A stretch of 64,000 bases of DNA from Igneacidithiobacillus sp041146875 (GCF_041146875.1 NZ_JBFRXP010000001.1:1-64000); one strand, 5' to 3'. Counted from the stretch's first letter, positions 1-9,180 are shown. Made by a program: numbers and translations. Notes: generated by a model not told the origin, from the letters alone.

Positions 1-374
1 GCAATCGCCCCATGTTGGGATTGCCAGCTGTGGTCTAAGTCCTGGATGAATTGGGCGGAGGTCTTTTGGGTGTTGAGGTGAAAGGGCAGGATGGGGCGGC
101 TGGGGTCTTCCATGCGCCCCTGAAACCACAGCGGCTTGCCATTGGGCAGGCGCAGGGGGAAGCGGTCGTTGTAGCCGCGCACCCCACTGAGGTGGCCAAA
201 GTAATGGTCAAAAGACCGGTTTTCCTGCATGAAGACCACAATATGCTCGACGTCTTCAATGCTGCCCGAGCGGGAGTTGGCGGGCAACATGGCGGCACGG
301 GCGACGGAACTGCCCAAAAAGGCGGTCAAACTGGCGCCCGCCCCAATACTTTGCAAAAACTCACGACGTCTCAT
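1..374 (-). CDS. Phospholipase C-type phosphoesterase, N-terminal part (cut by window edge)
   Basis: The reading frame begins at the ATG at 374 and runs off the left edge (about 124 residues visible). It starts with a twin-arginine-like signal (MRRREFLQ, then a hydrophobic stretch ending in ARA), so Tat export is likely. Next comes the segment VVFMQENRSFDHYFGH, the hallmark N-terminal motif of the phosphoesterase family (PF04185: phospholipase C, acid phosphatase AcpA). Members hydrolyse phosphodiesters or phosphomonoesters in the periplasm or outside the cell. The start codon overlaps the stop of the upstream Sel1 gene (ATGA), so the two are probably translationally coupled. The Pho-box-like repeat ahead of the operon fits phosphate scavenging. 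The substrate cannot be decided because the catalytic C-terminal part is outside the window. Confidence 0.85.
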   Translation of the reverse strand, partial: MRRREFLQSIGAGASLTAFLGSSVARAAMLPANSRSGSIEDVEHIVVFMQENRSFDHYFGHLSGVRGYNDRFPLRLPNGKPLWFQGRMEDPSRPILPFHLNTQKTSAQFIQDLDHSWQSQHGAI

Positions 375-1111
375 GAAGGCTTCTCCTGTTGCAGATGCTG
401 GAGGGCGCCCGCTGCCGGCGGATAATGCCAGGCCAAGGCGCTACGGAAATACTGCTCTGCCTGGACGATGTCCTTGGGCACCCCGTAGCCATGCAGTGCG
501 GCAATACCGAGATCATAGGCAGCGGCACCCACTTTTTCCGCGTAGAGCTGCTGCAATAACAGGCGGCTGCGGCCTTGGTACCAGGCCGCTTTTTGCAGAT
601 TGCGGGGCATGAGTTTGCCCTCGGCATAGGTCTTGCCCAGCCAAAAATCGGCATTGGCTACCTGGGGTACCATCAGCCCCTGGCGAAACCAGAAGGCTGC
701 CTTTGCCGGGCTGCGTGGGGTGCCCCAGCCATTGAGGTAGGCATTGGCAAGCTGGCGCTGGGCAAAGCGGTCCCCCGCCTCGGCAGCCTGCTGATACCAG
801 TGAAAGGCCAGTTGCGGGTTGGACCTAACCCCCAGGCCGGCCTGGTACAGGTGCCCCAGGGTATCGGCGGCCCAAAAGTCTTCAGGGTCTGCGGCCGCCT
901 TTTTCAGCAGAGGCAGCGCCTGGGCGTAGGCATTGTGGTTGAGCAGGGCGACGATGGGGGCATCGGCCTGGCGAATCGCCTTGGCGTGGGTTAGATAGGC
1001 ATCAGCAACGGCGCCCGGGTTGGCGGTGTTGCTCATGGCAATCACTGGCGCCGCTTGGGCAACACCGGTTAAGGCAACAAAAAGGACCAGTCCTGCAAAA
1101 AGCTTAGGCAT
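371..1111 (-). CDS. Secreted Sel1-like (TPR) repeat protein
   Basis: 246 residues, ATG start with AGGAG about 8 bases upstream. Residues 1-20 form a signal peptide (ending AQA), so the protein is periplasmic or surface-exposed. The body carries Sel1-type repeats with the usual spacing, for example LGHLYQAGLGV, LANAYLNGWGTPR and LGIAALHGYGVPKD. These build alpha-solenoid scaffolds for protein-protein contacts; there is no catalytic motif. It lies between a TonB-dependent receptor (57 bp upstream) and a phospholipase C-type enzyme (4-bp overlap downstream), so it probably works with one or both, but its partner is unknown. Confidence 0.8.
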   Translation of the reverse strand: MPKLFAGLVLFVALTGVAQAAPVIAMSNTANPGAVADAYLTHAKAIRQADAPIVALLNHNAYAQALPLLKKAAADPEDFWAADTLGHLYQAGLGVRSNPQLAFHWYQQAAEAGDRFAQRQLANAYLNGWGTPRSPAKAAFWFRQGLMVPQVANADFWLGKTYAEGKLMPRNLQKAAWYQGRSRLLLQQLYAEKVGAAAYDLGIAALHGYGVPKDIVQAEQYFRSALAWHYPPAAGALQHLQQEKPS

Positions 1112-1168
1112 TTTCGGCTCCTGGGTACCGGGGCAGGTCCAAAGGCCCGCCCCTAAGAGGATACAAGA

Positions 1169-3474
1169 TCAGAAGGTGGCTTTCACATCGGCACCGACGA
1201 AGGTAGGGGCGCCGACTTGAGCTTCCACGAAATGGCCGCCTTGATCGGCGCTACCCAGGTACAGATCGGCGGAACTGTAGTACTGGGCGTTGAAGAGGTT
1301 GTCCACGTACAAATTGAAATAGACCTTCTTCAAACCCATGTCCATGGGACGCCAGGTGTAGCCCAGATTCAGGTCGGTAACGTTGTAGGGGTGTAAGCTG
1401 AGGTGCGAGTTCACGCCTTTGTTCGTGTTGATGTACTGCGCGCCTACCACATGGTCCGTAACTCTGGCACTGAAGCCCGCCTGATGGTATCCCAGCCCAA
1501 AGTTCAGATTGTAGGTGGGTACCCGCGCAACGCTCTCCCCGGCCGTCACCGCGATCCCCTTGCCAGCGTCAAAGTTGGAGGTGAAATGAGCAGCGGTGAG
1601 GGTGTAGTTGGCAAAGGCATTGAAACGATCCGGTAGCTGCAAATCCGCCGAGGCGGTGAAGCCTTGATATAGGGCGCTACCGACGTTGTACTGATAAGTC
1701 TTGCCCGTTAAACCATCGTAGTAGTAGCCAAACTTTTTGTGAAACATGCGCAGGAAATAGGATAATGAGGTGTGCAATGGGCCAGTGTTGTAACGGACAC
1801 CCGTATCAAAACTATCCACATATTCCGGCTTGATAAGGATTTGACCTGGTACCGCACTGTTACCAATCACGGCATAATACGCACTGATATTTGGTACCTT
1901 GTACACCCGTCCATAGTGGAAATAGGCATCCAGATCTTTGTTGATCAGATAGCTGACCCCGAAGGACGGCTCCCAAAAGTAGAAGCTATTCCCCACGGAG
2001 CCACCATAATTGTAATAATATCCTTCGATATCATTGCAGGTGGTGTGCACCATATAGTACTTCACGCCGGGAGTGATGGTCAGATGCCGGTTGAGGAGGC
2101 TCAGGCGGTCTTGCAGATAGACATCAGCAATTTGGCGTTGGTCATGCTCATCCCAGGCATCGTTGTAACCATCAGTCATGGGCACATTGTAGCTGCCGTA
2201 CCAATACTCGGCAGAGTGGTCAACGCTGGCGATATATTCACCACCCAGGGTCACGACATTATTCGGCAGCAGGAAATCCAGCATGGGATTGAAACCGACA
2301 TTGCCAAAATTGTCGATGTAGCGCTGATACTGGGTCCCGTTATAGCTGTTACCAAAGAGCGCAGTGGGATCATAAGTGTTGCTTGGCCGCCCCGTTTTTG
2401 AAGGGTTGGCATAGGATTTGGTAGAGGTCGGCAGCAAATAGCCGTCATAGATCCCTTTGTAGGCCGCATTGCTGTAGGCCGTGCGATCATTGGTGTTGTG
2501 GGTGATGAAGAATTTGGCTTTGGCCAAGAGATACTGGTTGATGATGGATTTCCAACCCAACACCGTGGTAAAGGAACTGGTGTTGTTCCAGTTGGCGTAG
2601 ACATTGGGATTCCACTGGAAATCCCGCCCGTATTTATTGATCAGGGCTACGGGTGCGCGCTCGGGAAACTGGGCCAACTCGTGGTTGTAGATCATGTACA
2701 GAGAAAGCTGAGACATCCCGTGATCGTAGGGCTGTATCGCCGCAAAGTAGTAGTTGTTATTGATGGAATGGACGTAGTTCAGATAGCTCTGATACGGCTG
2801 ATAATTGTAGGAAGCCACCATCCTGGTGCTCACATCAGGCAAAACGCCAGAATTGATGGTGAAGGCACCAAAACCACTGTCACCGGTACCGCCGGTATAG
2901 ACCCCGCCACCGCCCGCCACCTGGACGCTGAAGTTCTCGCTGGGCTGGGTAGGTGTGTAGTCCAGGGTCCGCCGAGGGCGTTGATACCGGTTTCCGAGGG
3001 CGTGTTGGCGCCACTATAGACTTTGACGCCCGAAAACTGGCCCATCCCGATGGGCGTCAGGGCATGATCATCGCCCTGTCCGGTAATGCCGCCGCGGAAG
3101 GTATTGATCAGGGGCACGCCATCAAACTCTACGCCCATCTGATCACTGTTAAAGCCCTGATAGGAAAAAGTGCTGTCGGAGCTGGTAAGGTTGCCCGGCC
3201 CAGTGCTGATGACGGTAAAGCCCGGAATGTTGCGCAAAATGGACTGGAAGTTCTCATTGGGGCTGGCGTGTTTGACCAGTTCCTTGGTCAGAGAGCCGGT
3301 GCCGCGCTCGGGGGGTGCGGTCTTTTCCACCTCGCCAATGGTGACGGGCTGTTTACCTGTGCTGCTTGCTGCGGGGATCGCATCTGTCGCGCTCGGTTCA
3401 CTCTGGGCATAGGCGAAGCTGCTTTGCGCGAGGGCCAACAGCAGCGCAGCCAACAAGGGGTTCAGCTTATTCAT
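1169..3474 (-). pseudogene. TonB-dependent outer-membrane receptor, interrupted by a frameshift
   Basis: Two overlapping open frames together form one receptor of about 768 residues. The first part (ATG at 3474, GAGGAG just upstream) has a signal peptide (MNKLNPLLAALLLALAQ...AYAQ) and a plug domain with QSILRNIPGF and QMGVEFDGVPL. The second part is the 22-strand-type barrel, with many aromatic residues and a terminal Phe (DVKATF). The frames meet near 2965-2972: after INALGG, one extra base would restore the natural plug ending TLDYTPTQPSENF. Everything else looks intact, so this is a recent single-base deletion or a sequencing error. Such receptors import scarce ligands using TonB energy. 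The neighbouring phosphoesterase and the upstream Pho-box-like repeat suggest an organophosphate or phosphate-related ligand (inference). Confidence 0.8.
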
Positions 3475-3523
3475 CGTGTACTCCTCAACATGTAGCGGTT
3501 TTACCAAATTGTTGGGAGAGAGT

Positions 3524-3563
3524 AACAAAGTAATGTTACAGCTTGATGAACATTGGATGACAA
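3524..3563 (-). promoter_or_regulatory. Pho-box-like direct repeats upstream of the receptor operon
   Basis: Read on the minus strand, four heptamers lie exactly 11 bp apart: TTGTCAT (3563-3557), TGTTCAT (3552-3546), CTGTAAC (3541-3535) and CTTTGTT (3530-3524). The PhoB consensus is repeated CTGTCAT units with 4-bp AT-rich spacers, giving the same 11-bp period. The units match 6, 4, 5 and 4 of 7 positions. The site is 50-90 bp ahead of the receptor start codon, where an activator would bind. Confidence 0.45.
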
Positions 3564-3637
3564 AATTATGATATTTTGCGGTTTTTCCACGTGAATACCG
3601 CCGGCTGTTATGGTGGAAAACCAGAGTGGTATTGAGA

Positions 3638-3907
3638 CTATCCCTTGAAATACCCTAATGCGAAGCACCCAAATAATGCCAAAATGAGTACGCCATTTTT
3701 CTTTTTTGCGTTATGAACTTGGAGAAACAGGTTGGGACCATTGACAGCCTGAGGGAAAGCTTGCACCATAAAATGCAACATGGTTGCAATATAAGAGAGA
3801 GCCGCTGTGGACCAACACAATGCTTTGCAAAGAAATGGCTTCAGTTTCTGGGAACTCGTCTGTCGGAGTATTTCGGGCATAGCCGCCAGCTGCGACATGG
3901 TGGCCAT
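3638..3907 (-). CDS. Possible small membrane protein, unrecognised
   Basis: An 89-residue open frame with ATG start and AGGGC 5-6 bases upstream. It has two hydrophobic stretches, around residues 30-50 and the C-terminal GVLILALFGCFALGYF segment. I recognise no family. It sits alone in an otherwise gene-free stretch and is transcribed toward the receptor operon. It could equally be a chance frame: the opposite strand also carries an 83-residue frame here. Confidence 0.25.
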   Translation of the reverse strand: MATMSQLAAMPEILRQTSSQKLKPFLCKALCWSTAALSYIATMLHFMVQAFPQAVNGPNLFLQVHNAKKKNGVLILALFGCFALGYFKG

Positions 3908-3993
3908 GCCCTCAGCACCCAGCCCTTGGGCCTGGAAACGCGCCGGTCACCGGATCCCTGGTAACCTCATCTGCCATTGATCTGAGCCTCCCA

Positions 3994-5184
3994 ATGCCTG
4001 TATCGACTCAGCGTATCGCTATCCTTTCCGCCGCCGCCCTGGCTTCGGCGCTGTGTAGCCTGCCGGTGCTGGCTTCCAGCAAGGTCCAAAGTATCCCCGA
4101 AACGACCCATCAACCTTGGGAAAATGGTCTTTCCCTGGTCAACCACTTGGACATTGAGAGCGTTTCTAATTTGCGCGGTGGGTTGGCTCAGGGCACCACC
4201 GCTGCGGGTTTGTGGAAAGGGGGGCTGGGTCTGCACACCGGCAGGGCCGGCTGGTGGTCTGGTGGATTGTTTTTGGTGGAAGGTTTGGTCGCCAATAGTG
4301 GTGCACCCAACAGCCTCTATGTGGGAGACCTGCAAGGGGTATCCAACCTGACCACTCCCTATGTCCATATCGCCCGCCTGTACAAGGCGTATTATCGCCA
4401 AAACTTGGGGCCGAATACCTTGCGCATCGGCCTGATCAATCGCAATGATTATTTCAATGTCACGGGGGTGGCGGGGGACCTTTTCAACGCCTCCTTTGGT
4501 ATCTATCCCACCATCACCGCCAATATTCCCTATACCCCCACCTATCCCTATTCCAGTCTGGGCGTCATGGCCGCTGGACAATGGGGTGGAACCACCATCC
4601 AGACGGGCGTGTTTGGCGCCGATGGCGTCCACCCCTACCGTCGCCCCTGGGGTGCGGATGGGTCGATTTGGTACGGGGAGATCGACCAGAGTCTGAAGCT
4701 CGGACCAGGGCAGATGATGCTCAAGGCTGGGGGATACTATAGTCAGGTAAGCGGCTCATATCTTACGCAGAATATTGGTATTGGCCCTGCGCCCAGCCAA
4801 GGTGGATTCTATGGCACTGGCGAATATCGTTGGCGAAGCTCGGGGATGCAGTGGGGGGCCTTCCTCCAGGGGAGCGCTGCCCCCAACGTGGCGGCGGTTT
4901 CCCCCATCAATGCCTATCTGGGCGCGGGTCTGCGTTTGCGGCACTTTCTGCCCGCCGTGCCCAAAGCCACCCTGAGTTTGGGCATGGCACGGGCCTGGCA
5001 GCGGCAACAGGGGGCGGAGACCAGCCTGGAAATCAACTGGCGCCAGCCCCTCTCCCACGGTCTCTATATCTCCCCGGACCTGCAGTACATCATTAACCCC
5101 GGTGCCAACGTCCCTGGCAGCCGGCTGGCCAACGCGCTGGTCGCCATTGTCCGTTTGGGGTGGGACTATTCCCTAAAAGGCTGA
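3994..5184 (+). CDS. Carbohydrate-selective porin, OprB family
   Basis: 396 residues, with a signal peptide of about 27 residues ending VLA. The sequence follows the OprB family: LDIESVSNLRGG near the N terminus, a central RIGLINRNDYF segment followed by FNASFGIYP, then alternating amphipathic strands and a C-terminal LGWDYSLKG. OprB proteins form 16-stranded outer-membrane channels that pass sugars or other small polar solutes. No sugar uptake or metabolic genes lie next to it, so its substrate is open. It stands alone on the plus strand, about 130 bp before a second outer-membrane protein gene. Confidence 0.85.
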   Translation: MPVSTQRIAILSAAALASALCSLPVLASSKVQSIPETTHQPWENGLSLVNHLDIESVSNLRGGLAQGTTAAGLWKGGLGLHTGRAGWWSGGLFLVEGLVANSGAPNSLYVGDLQGVSNLTTPYVHIARLYKAYYRQNLGPNTLRIGLINRNDYFNVTGVAGDLFNASFGIYPTITANIPYTPTYPYSSLGVMAAGQWGGTTIQTGVFGADGVHPYRRPWGADGSIWYGEIDQSLKLGPGQMMLKAGGYYSQVSGSYLTQNIGIGPAPSQGGFYGTGEYRWRSSGMQWGAFLQGSAAPNVAAVSPINAYLGAGLRLRHFLPAVPKATLSLGMARAWQRQQGAETSLEINWRQPLSHGLYISPDLQYIINPGANVPGSRLANALVAIVRLGWDYSLKG

Positions 5185-5313
5185 GCGTTCGTTAGCTGTC
5201 TATTTGCGTACCCTTGGAAGCGCTATCCCTCATTTCCCCATGGTTCCGGACCCTTTTTGGCATCTTTCTCCAATCATGCTAGGGTCATTCCTCGTTTCGC
5301 CTTGAGGGAAAAA

Positions 5314-6039
5314 ATGTTGAGGAAGATTACGCTATCAACGCTGTTCGTCTCGGCCTTGTGTGCCCCGGCTCTGTGCATGGCAGCGGCGTCTCAGCCGCAG
5401 GGGTTTAGCGGGAATCTCGGTTTGGGGTTCAGTAATAGCACTGGCACCAGTCAGGCCCTAAGTCTCAACACCGAAGGTGCCCTGCATTGGCTGCGTGGGC
5501 CGTGGTCTAACGATTCGACCTTGGCGTACAACTACGCGCAAAATAGTGGCGTGGTTTCTGCGGATCGTCTAGCGCTGGGTAACAGCACAAAGTATTTGTT
5601 TGAAAAAAATACCTATGCCTTCGGTTTGCTGGACTATGTGCGCAACCATTTCGATGGTTATTTTTACCGTGTAAACGAGTCTGCCGGTGTGGGTCATTAT
5701 CTGTATCCATCCGACAATATGCGCTTAGCACTGGAGGCCGGCGTGGGTGCCCAGGAATCGCACCGAATTGGGTATGCCGCAGCCATCAATCCCACAGCTC
5801 TGCTTTCTGCCAAATATCGTTGGCAGATCAGTAAGGGGGCGCGATTAACCGAGGATGTGGATGCAGTCCTAGTAGAAAGTGGTGCCAACAACTACCAATC
5901 ACTGTTGGCACTGGATACGCCCCTGCTTGGTTCTCTGGGGATGCGGTTTTCTTTTCTGGCGACATACAATAGCCGGGTACCAGTGGGATATAAGCAAGTC
6001 AATACGCTGACTGCGGTAAATCTCGTTTATCATTTTTAA
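5314..6039 (+). CDS. DUF481 (YdiY-like) outer-membrane protein
   Basis: 241 residues from the ATG at 5314, chosen because it starts a good signal peptide (MLRKITLSTLFVSALCAPAL...AMA) behind TTGAGGGA; a longer in-frame extension to 5257 lacks a ribosome site. The mature part has the DUF481 pattern: GFSGNLGLGFSNSTGTS at the start, NYAQNSGVVSADR, YFYRVNESAGVGHYL, and a final barrel strand ending in Phe. DUF481 proteins are small outer-membrane beta-barrels, some linked to acid stress, but without a firm biochemical role. The rph start follows 10 bases after its stop, so readthrough into rph is possible. Confidence 0.75.
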   Translation: MLRKITLSTLFVSALCAPALCMAAASQPQGFSGNLGLGFSNSTGTSQALSLNTEGALHWLRGPWSNDSTLAYNYAQNSGVVSADRLALGNSTKYLFEKNTYAFGLLDYVRNHFDGYFYRVNESAGVGHYLYPSDNMRLALEAGVGAQESHRIGYAAAINPTALLSAKYRWQISKGARLTEDVDAVLVESGANNYQSLLALDTPLLGSLGMRFSFLATYNSRVPVGYKQVNTLTAVNLVYHF

Positions 6040-6049
6040 GGGGGAAGGT

Positions 6050-6784
6050 ATGCGACAGTCTGGCCGCGCAGCGGATGAGCTCCGCATTCTGCGTGTAGAG
6101 CGGAGCTACACGAAACATGCGGAGGGCTCGGTTCTTATCAGCTTTGGCGACACTCGCGTGCTCTGTACGGCAAGTGTGGAAGAGAAAACTGCACCGTTCT
6201 TGCGCGGTTCAGGGCAGTGTTGGATCACTGCGGAATACAGTATGCTTCCGCGCGCGACGCAGACCCGTATCCCGCGCGAGGCAGCGAAGGGCAAGATCGG
6301 CGGGCGTACCCATGAAATTCAGCGATTGATTGGCCGCAGTCTGCGCGCCGCCATTGATCTGAAGGCTTTAGGTGAACGCACCATTTGGCTGGACTGTGAT
6401 GTGCTACAGGCCGATGGTGGCACCCGTACCGCAAGCATCACCGGCGCCTGCATTGCCTTAGCTGATGCCATCGATGGGCTTCTCCGGCGCGAAGCACTTA
6501 CGACTAACCCCTGGCGTCATTGGGTGGCTGCAGTATCAGTGGGCATCGTGGGGGGAGACGCCGTTTTGGATCTCGATTATGCCGAGGACAGCACTGCCGA
6601 GGTCGACATGAATCTGGTCATGACCGATACCGGGCACTTTGTCGAACTACAGGGTACAGCCGAGGGAGACCCTTTTTCTGCCACGCAAATGGCGGACATG
6701 CTCGTTCTCGGGCGCAAGGGAATCAATGAACTCATTGCCTTCCAACAACAGGAACTTCCCGCTTGGTCGCAGCCCGCGAGCTAA
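6050..6784 (+). CDS. rph: Ribonuclease PH
   Basis: 244 residues, the usual length. RNase PH is a phosphorolytic 3'-5' exonuclease that trims tRNA 3' ends, using phosphate to release nucleoside diphosphates. Diagnostic features are the N-terminal RQSGRAADELR, the GRTHEIQRLIGRSLRAA helix with the arginines that bind phosphate and RNA, DCDVLQADGGTRTASITGA, and the catalytic DLDYAEDSTAEVDMN acidic segment. GGGGAAGG precedes the ATG. The stop overlaps the start region of rdgB, a common rph-rdgB pairing. Confidence 0.96.
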   Translation: MRQSGRAADELRILRVERSYTKHAEGSVLISFGDTRVLCTASVEEKTAPFLRGSGQCWITAEYSMLPRATQTRIPREAAKGKIGGRTHEIQRLIGRSLRAAIDLKALGERTIWLDCDVLQADGGTRTASITGACIALADAIDGLLRREALTTNPWRHWVAAVSVGIVGGDAVLDLDYAEDSTAEVDMNLVMTDTGHFVELQGTAEGDPFSATQMADMLVLGRKGINELIAFQQQELPAWSQPAS

Positions 6785-7374
6785 TGCTGGCATCACGTAA
6801 TGCGGGCAAGCGGCGGGAGTTGGAACCTGTCTTTGCCGAGCTTGGTTGGACGCTGCTCAGTCTTGACGCCTTGAATATTGCTAGCCCAGAAGAGACGGCT
6901 TTTTCCTTCCTGGAAAATGCCCTACTCAAGGCGAGACACGCCGCAGAACGCTGTCAGCAATGGGTGCTGGCGGAGGATTCCGGGCTATCTGTTCCCTCGT
7001 TGGGCGGAGCGCCAGGGGTGTACTCTGCCCGGTACGCCGGAGATGATGCACTCGATCAGGAAAACAATGAGCTACTGTTGCAACGTATGCGCCACCTGAC
7101 TGGGGCGCAACGAGAAGCATATTTTGTTTGTGTGATGGTGCTTCTGCGCGGCCCGGAGGATCCCGATCCACGCTTTGCACGCGGCGTTTGGCAAGGAAAA
7201 ATTGCCGAAGAAGCGAAAGGGGCTGGTGGATTTGGATATGATCCAGTCTTTCTTCCCTATGCCATGGGCGAACGCAGCGCCGCGGAATTGTCATTGAAAG
7301 AAAAACAGGACTGCAGCCATCGGGCGCAAGCGCTACGGAAGCTACTATCAGAGATACAGCAAGATGCGGCCTAG
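6763..7374 (+). CDS. rdgB: dITP/XTP pyrophosphatase (RdgB/HAM1 family)
   Basis: 203 residues from a TTG at 6763. It cleaves non-canonical purine triphosphates (dITP, XTP) to monophosphates, keeping them out of DNA and RNA. Family motifs are LASRNAGKRRELEP, LAEDSGLSVPSLGGAPGVYSAR and GGFGYDPVF with the following ELSLKEKQDCSHRAQAL. The TTG start overlaps the end of rph by 22 bp, has AGGA at a good distance, and supplies the first beta strand (REL) ahead of MLAS. An ATG at 6784 overlapping the rph stop is the alternative. Its stop overlaps the stop of the opposing sigma-factor gene by 4 bases. Confidence 0.93.
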   Translation: MVAARELMLASRNAGKRRELEPVFAELGWTLLSLDALNIASPEETAFSFLENALLKARHAAERCQQWVLAEDSGLSVPSLGGAPGVYSARYAGDDALDQENNELLLQRMRHLTGAQREAYFVCVMVLLRGPEDPDPRFARGVWQGKIAEEAKGAGGFGYDPVFLPYAMGERSAAELSLKEKQDCSHRAQALRKLLSEIQQDAA

Positions 7375-8249
7375 GGCGTTTTGTCTTCCCAGCCTCCATC
7401 GACGAGCAGTTGGCGAAGCTTCCCCAGGGCGCGAACTTGCAACTGGCGTACCGCTTCGCGGCTGACACCCAGCCGTTCGGCGACCGCCTCAAGGGTCATG
7501 GGGCTGTCACCGTGCAGGCCAAAGCGGTAGATCATCACTTCTCGCTGTTTGGCATTGAGCTCCGACAGGAACCCACGCAGGGCTCGGGCACAGGATTCGC
7601 GGTCATATTCCTGGCATGGCGAAGCCATTACCCCCATGATTTGATCAATCCGGCTAAAGCCCTCTTGGATTTCTTCGTCGAGTGATGAAACACGGATGTC
7701 GGCAAATTCGAGAGCGCGTACAGTGCTTTCACGAACGCCGAGCGCTTCGACGCGCTTCTGTCGAATCTCGTCGTTGTTGCTTAAGGCGCTCTCGTCCTCT
7801 CGCTGCGTATGGGCATGCAGAGACTTCGCAAGATAATCGGGCAAACGAATAAAACGCGAACGAATCAATGCGCGTTGCATGGCTTCCCGAATCCACCAGG
7901 TGGCGTAACTCGAAAAGCGTGTACCAAGACCTTCGCGGAAGCGCTCGGCCGCCCGCATCAGGCCCATGTAGCCTTCTTGGATCAAATCCTCCTGGCTCAG
8001 TCCTTTATTTCGGTATGCGCGAGCGATGGATCGGACCAGCGGCATGTGTGCCGAGACCAGAGACGCCCGTGCACTTTCATCGCCTTGACGCAGTCGTTGG
8101 ATCAGATTCGCTTCTTGTTTGGCACTGAGGAAAGGGCCGGATTCCGCAATAGCTTCTACAGGGATATCTGGCGCTGGAGCTTGGGGCAAATCAGGTATCT
8201 CAGTGCCCGGGTTCGATGCGGCTTTCTTCGAACTATGTGTTTTTGGCAT
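7371..8249 (-). CDS. Group-2 sigma-70 family RNA polymerase sigma factor (RpoS-like)
   Basis: 292 residues. After a low-complexity N terminus (about 40 residues) come regions 1.2-2 (EANLIQRLRQGDESAR, HMPLVRSIARAYRNKGLSQEDLIQEG, RFSSYATWWIREAM), region 3, and region 4 with the helix-turn-helix TLEAVAERLGVSREAVRQLQ. It has no region 1.1, so it is not the housekeeping factor, which is encoded nearby as rpoD. It resembles RpoS and related general-stress or stationary-phase factors, but I cannot assign it to RpoS with certainty. It is divergent from rpsU (267 bp between starts) and convergent with rdgB. Confidence 0.88.
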   Translation of the reverse strand: MPKTHSSKKAASNPGTEIPDLPQAPAPDIPVEAIAESGPFLSAKQEANLIQRLRQGDESARASLVSAHMPLVRSIARAYRNKGLSQEDLIQEGYMGLMRAAERFREGLGTRFSSYATWWIREAMQRALIRSRFIRLPDYLAKSLHAHTQREDESALSNNDEIRQKRVEALGVRESTVRALEFADIRVSSLDEEIQEGFSRIDQIMGVMASPCQEYDRESCARALRGFLSELNAKQREVMIYRFGLHGDSPMTLEAVAERLGVSREAVRQLQVRALGKLRQLLVDGGWEDKTP

Positions 8250-8409
8250 ACCTAACTCCGTAATAGGTGGCGATTACCGGTTTTCAGAACCGAGTTCAAC
8301 ATTGCCCTCTAATATCCTAATTCAACAAAGTTTCTTTCCAACTGTATTAGGAACCTCTGGCGATATTATGTCAAGAAGCTGTTGCAGGTGTAACGGCGAC
8401 CGTTGCAAT

Positions 8410-8471
8410 TTGGGAAAATCTCCTGTTTGCAGGTATAAAATTTTGACTCGTCATCTGGTAACGAGTATCCT
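8410..8471 (+). promoter_or_regulatory. Two candidate sigma-70 promoters for rpsU
   Basis: TTGGGA (8410-8415) and TATAAA (8434-8439) are 18 bp apart. TTGACT (8443-8448) and TATCCT (8466-8471) are 17 bp apart. Both read toward rpsU, leaving leaders of roughly 70 and 40 bases. The second has the better -35 and spacing. Confidence 0.5.
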
Positions 8472-8516
8472 CTTGCGCCTCAAGACCAGACCTTTTTTGG
8501 AGAGGAAACGCTTTTC

Positions 8517-8732
8517 ATGCCAACCATTCGCGTCAAAGAAAATGAACCCTTCGAAGTTGCCCTGCGCCGATTCAAGCGCTCCTGCGAGAAAGCCGGTGTG
8601 CTGACGGAAGTCCGTCGTCGCGAGTTTTATGAAAAGCCAACGGAAGAGCGCAAGCGCAAGGCTGCGGCAGCGCGGAAGCGGTCTCTCAAGCGGATGCGCC
8701 GGCAGCAGATGCGTTTGGTGCGGATGTACTGA
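8517..8732 (+). CDS. rpsU: 30S ribosomal protein bS21
   Basis: 71 residues, typical for bS21, a small basic 30S protein needed for initiation on natural mRNAs. It starts MPTIRVKENEPFEVALRRFKR and ends in an Arg/Lys-rich helix (RKRSLKRMRRQQMRLVRMY). GAGAGGAAA precedes the ATG. It is the first gene of rpsU-yqeY-mutS2-dnaG-rpoD, an expanded form of the macromolecular-synthesis operon. The stop and the yqeY start overlap by one base (TGATG). Confidence 0.97.
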   Translation: MPTIRVKENEPFEVALRRFKRSCEKAGVLTEVRRREFYEKPTEERKRKAAAARKRSLKRMRRQQMRLVRMY

Positions 8733-9178
8733 TGTCCCTGCGCGAGCAGATCCAAGAAGATATGAAGGCGGCGATGCGTGCTCGGGAAACCGAGCGCCTC
8801 GGTACCATTCGTATGTTACTCGCCGCCATTAAGCAAAGAGAAGTGGACGAGCGTCGGGAACAGTCGGATACGGACGTTCTGGCGGTGGTCGAAAAACTGA
8901 TCAAACAGCGCAAGGAGTCGGCAAGGCAATTCCGTGATGGCGGTCGGCCTGAGCTGGCAGACAAGGAAGACGCCGAGATTGTTTTTCTCCAACCCTACCT
9001 CCCTGCCGCCCTCAGTGAGGCCGAAATTGACGCGCTCATCGGCAGCGCCATTTCGGACAGTGCAGCGCAAGGCCCGCGCGATATGGGCAAGGTGCTGGGC
9101 CTATTGCGCCCGCAAGTGCAGGGTCGCGTCGACATGGCGGTGCTTTCCGAAAAGGTCAAAACACGCCTGAACACCTAA
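8732..9178 (+). CDS. GatB/YqeY domain protein
   Basis: 148 residues, the normal length for YqeY. It has the N-terminal MSLREQIQEDMKAAMRARE and LGTIRMLLAAIKQREVDER segment, then the helical tail-like domain related to the C terminus of the GatB amidotransferase subunit (RPELADKEDAEIVFLQPYLP). YqeY alone does not carry the amidotransferase reaction; a tRNA-related role is suspected from the domain. Its position between rpsU and dnaG is common in proteobacteria. It is coupled to rpsU by overlap and is followed after 2 bases by mutS2. Confidence 0.92.
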   Translation: MSLREQIQEDMKAAMRARETERLGTIRMLLAAIKQREVDERREQSDTDVLAVVEKLIKQRKESARQFRDGGRPELADKEDAEIVFLQPYLPAALSEAEIDALIGSAISDSAAQGPRDMGKVLGLLRPQVQGRVDMAVLSEKVKTRLNT

Positions 9179-9180
9179 GC

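Larger units (their letters stand above)
3475..3993. other. Intergenic region between the receptor operon and the porin gene
   Basis: About 520 bases, more AT-rich than its surroundings in the first third. It holds the Pho-box-like repeats near 3524-3563 and a weak minus-strand open frame at 3638-3907. No convincing promoter for the rightward porin gene, RNA gene or transposon end was recognised. Confidence 0.4.
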
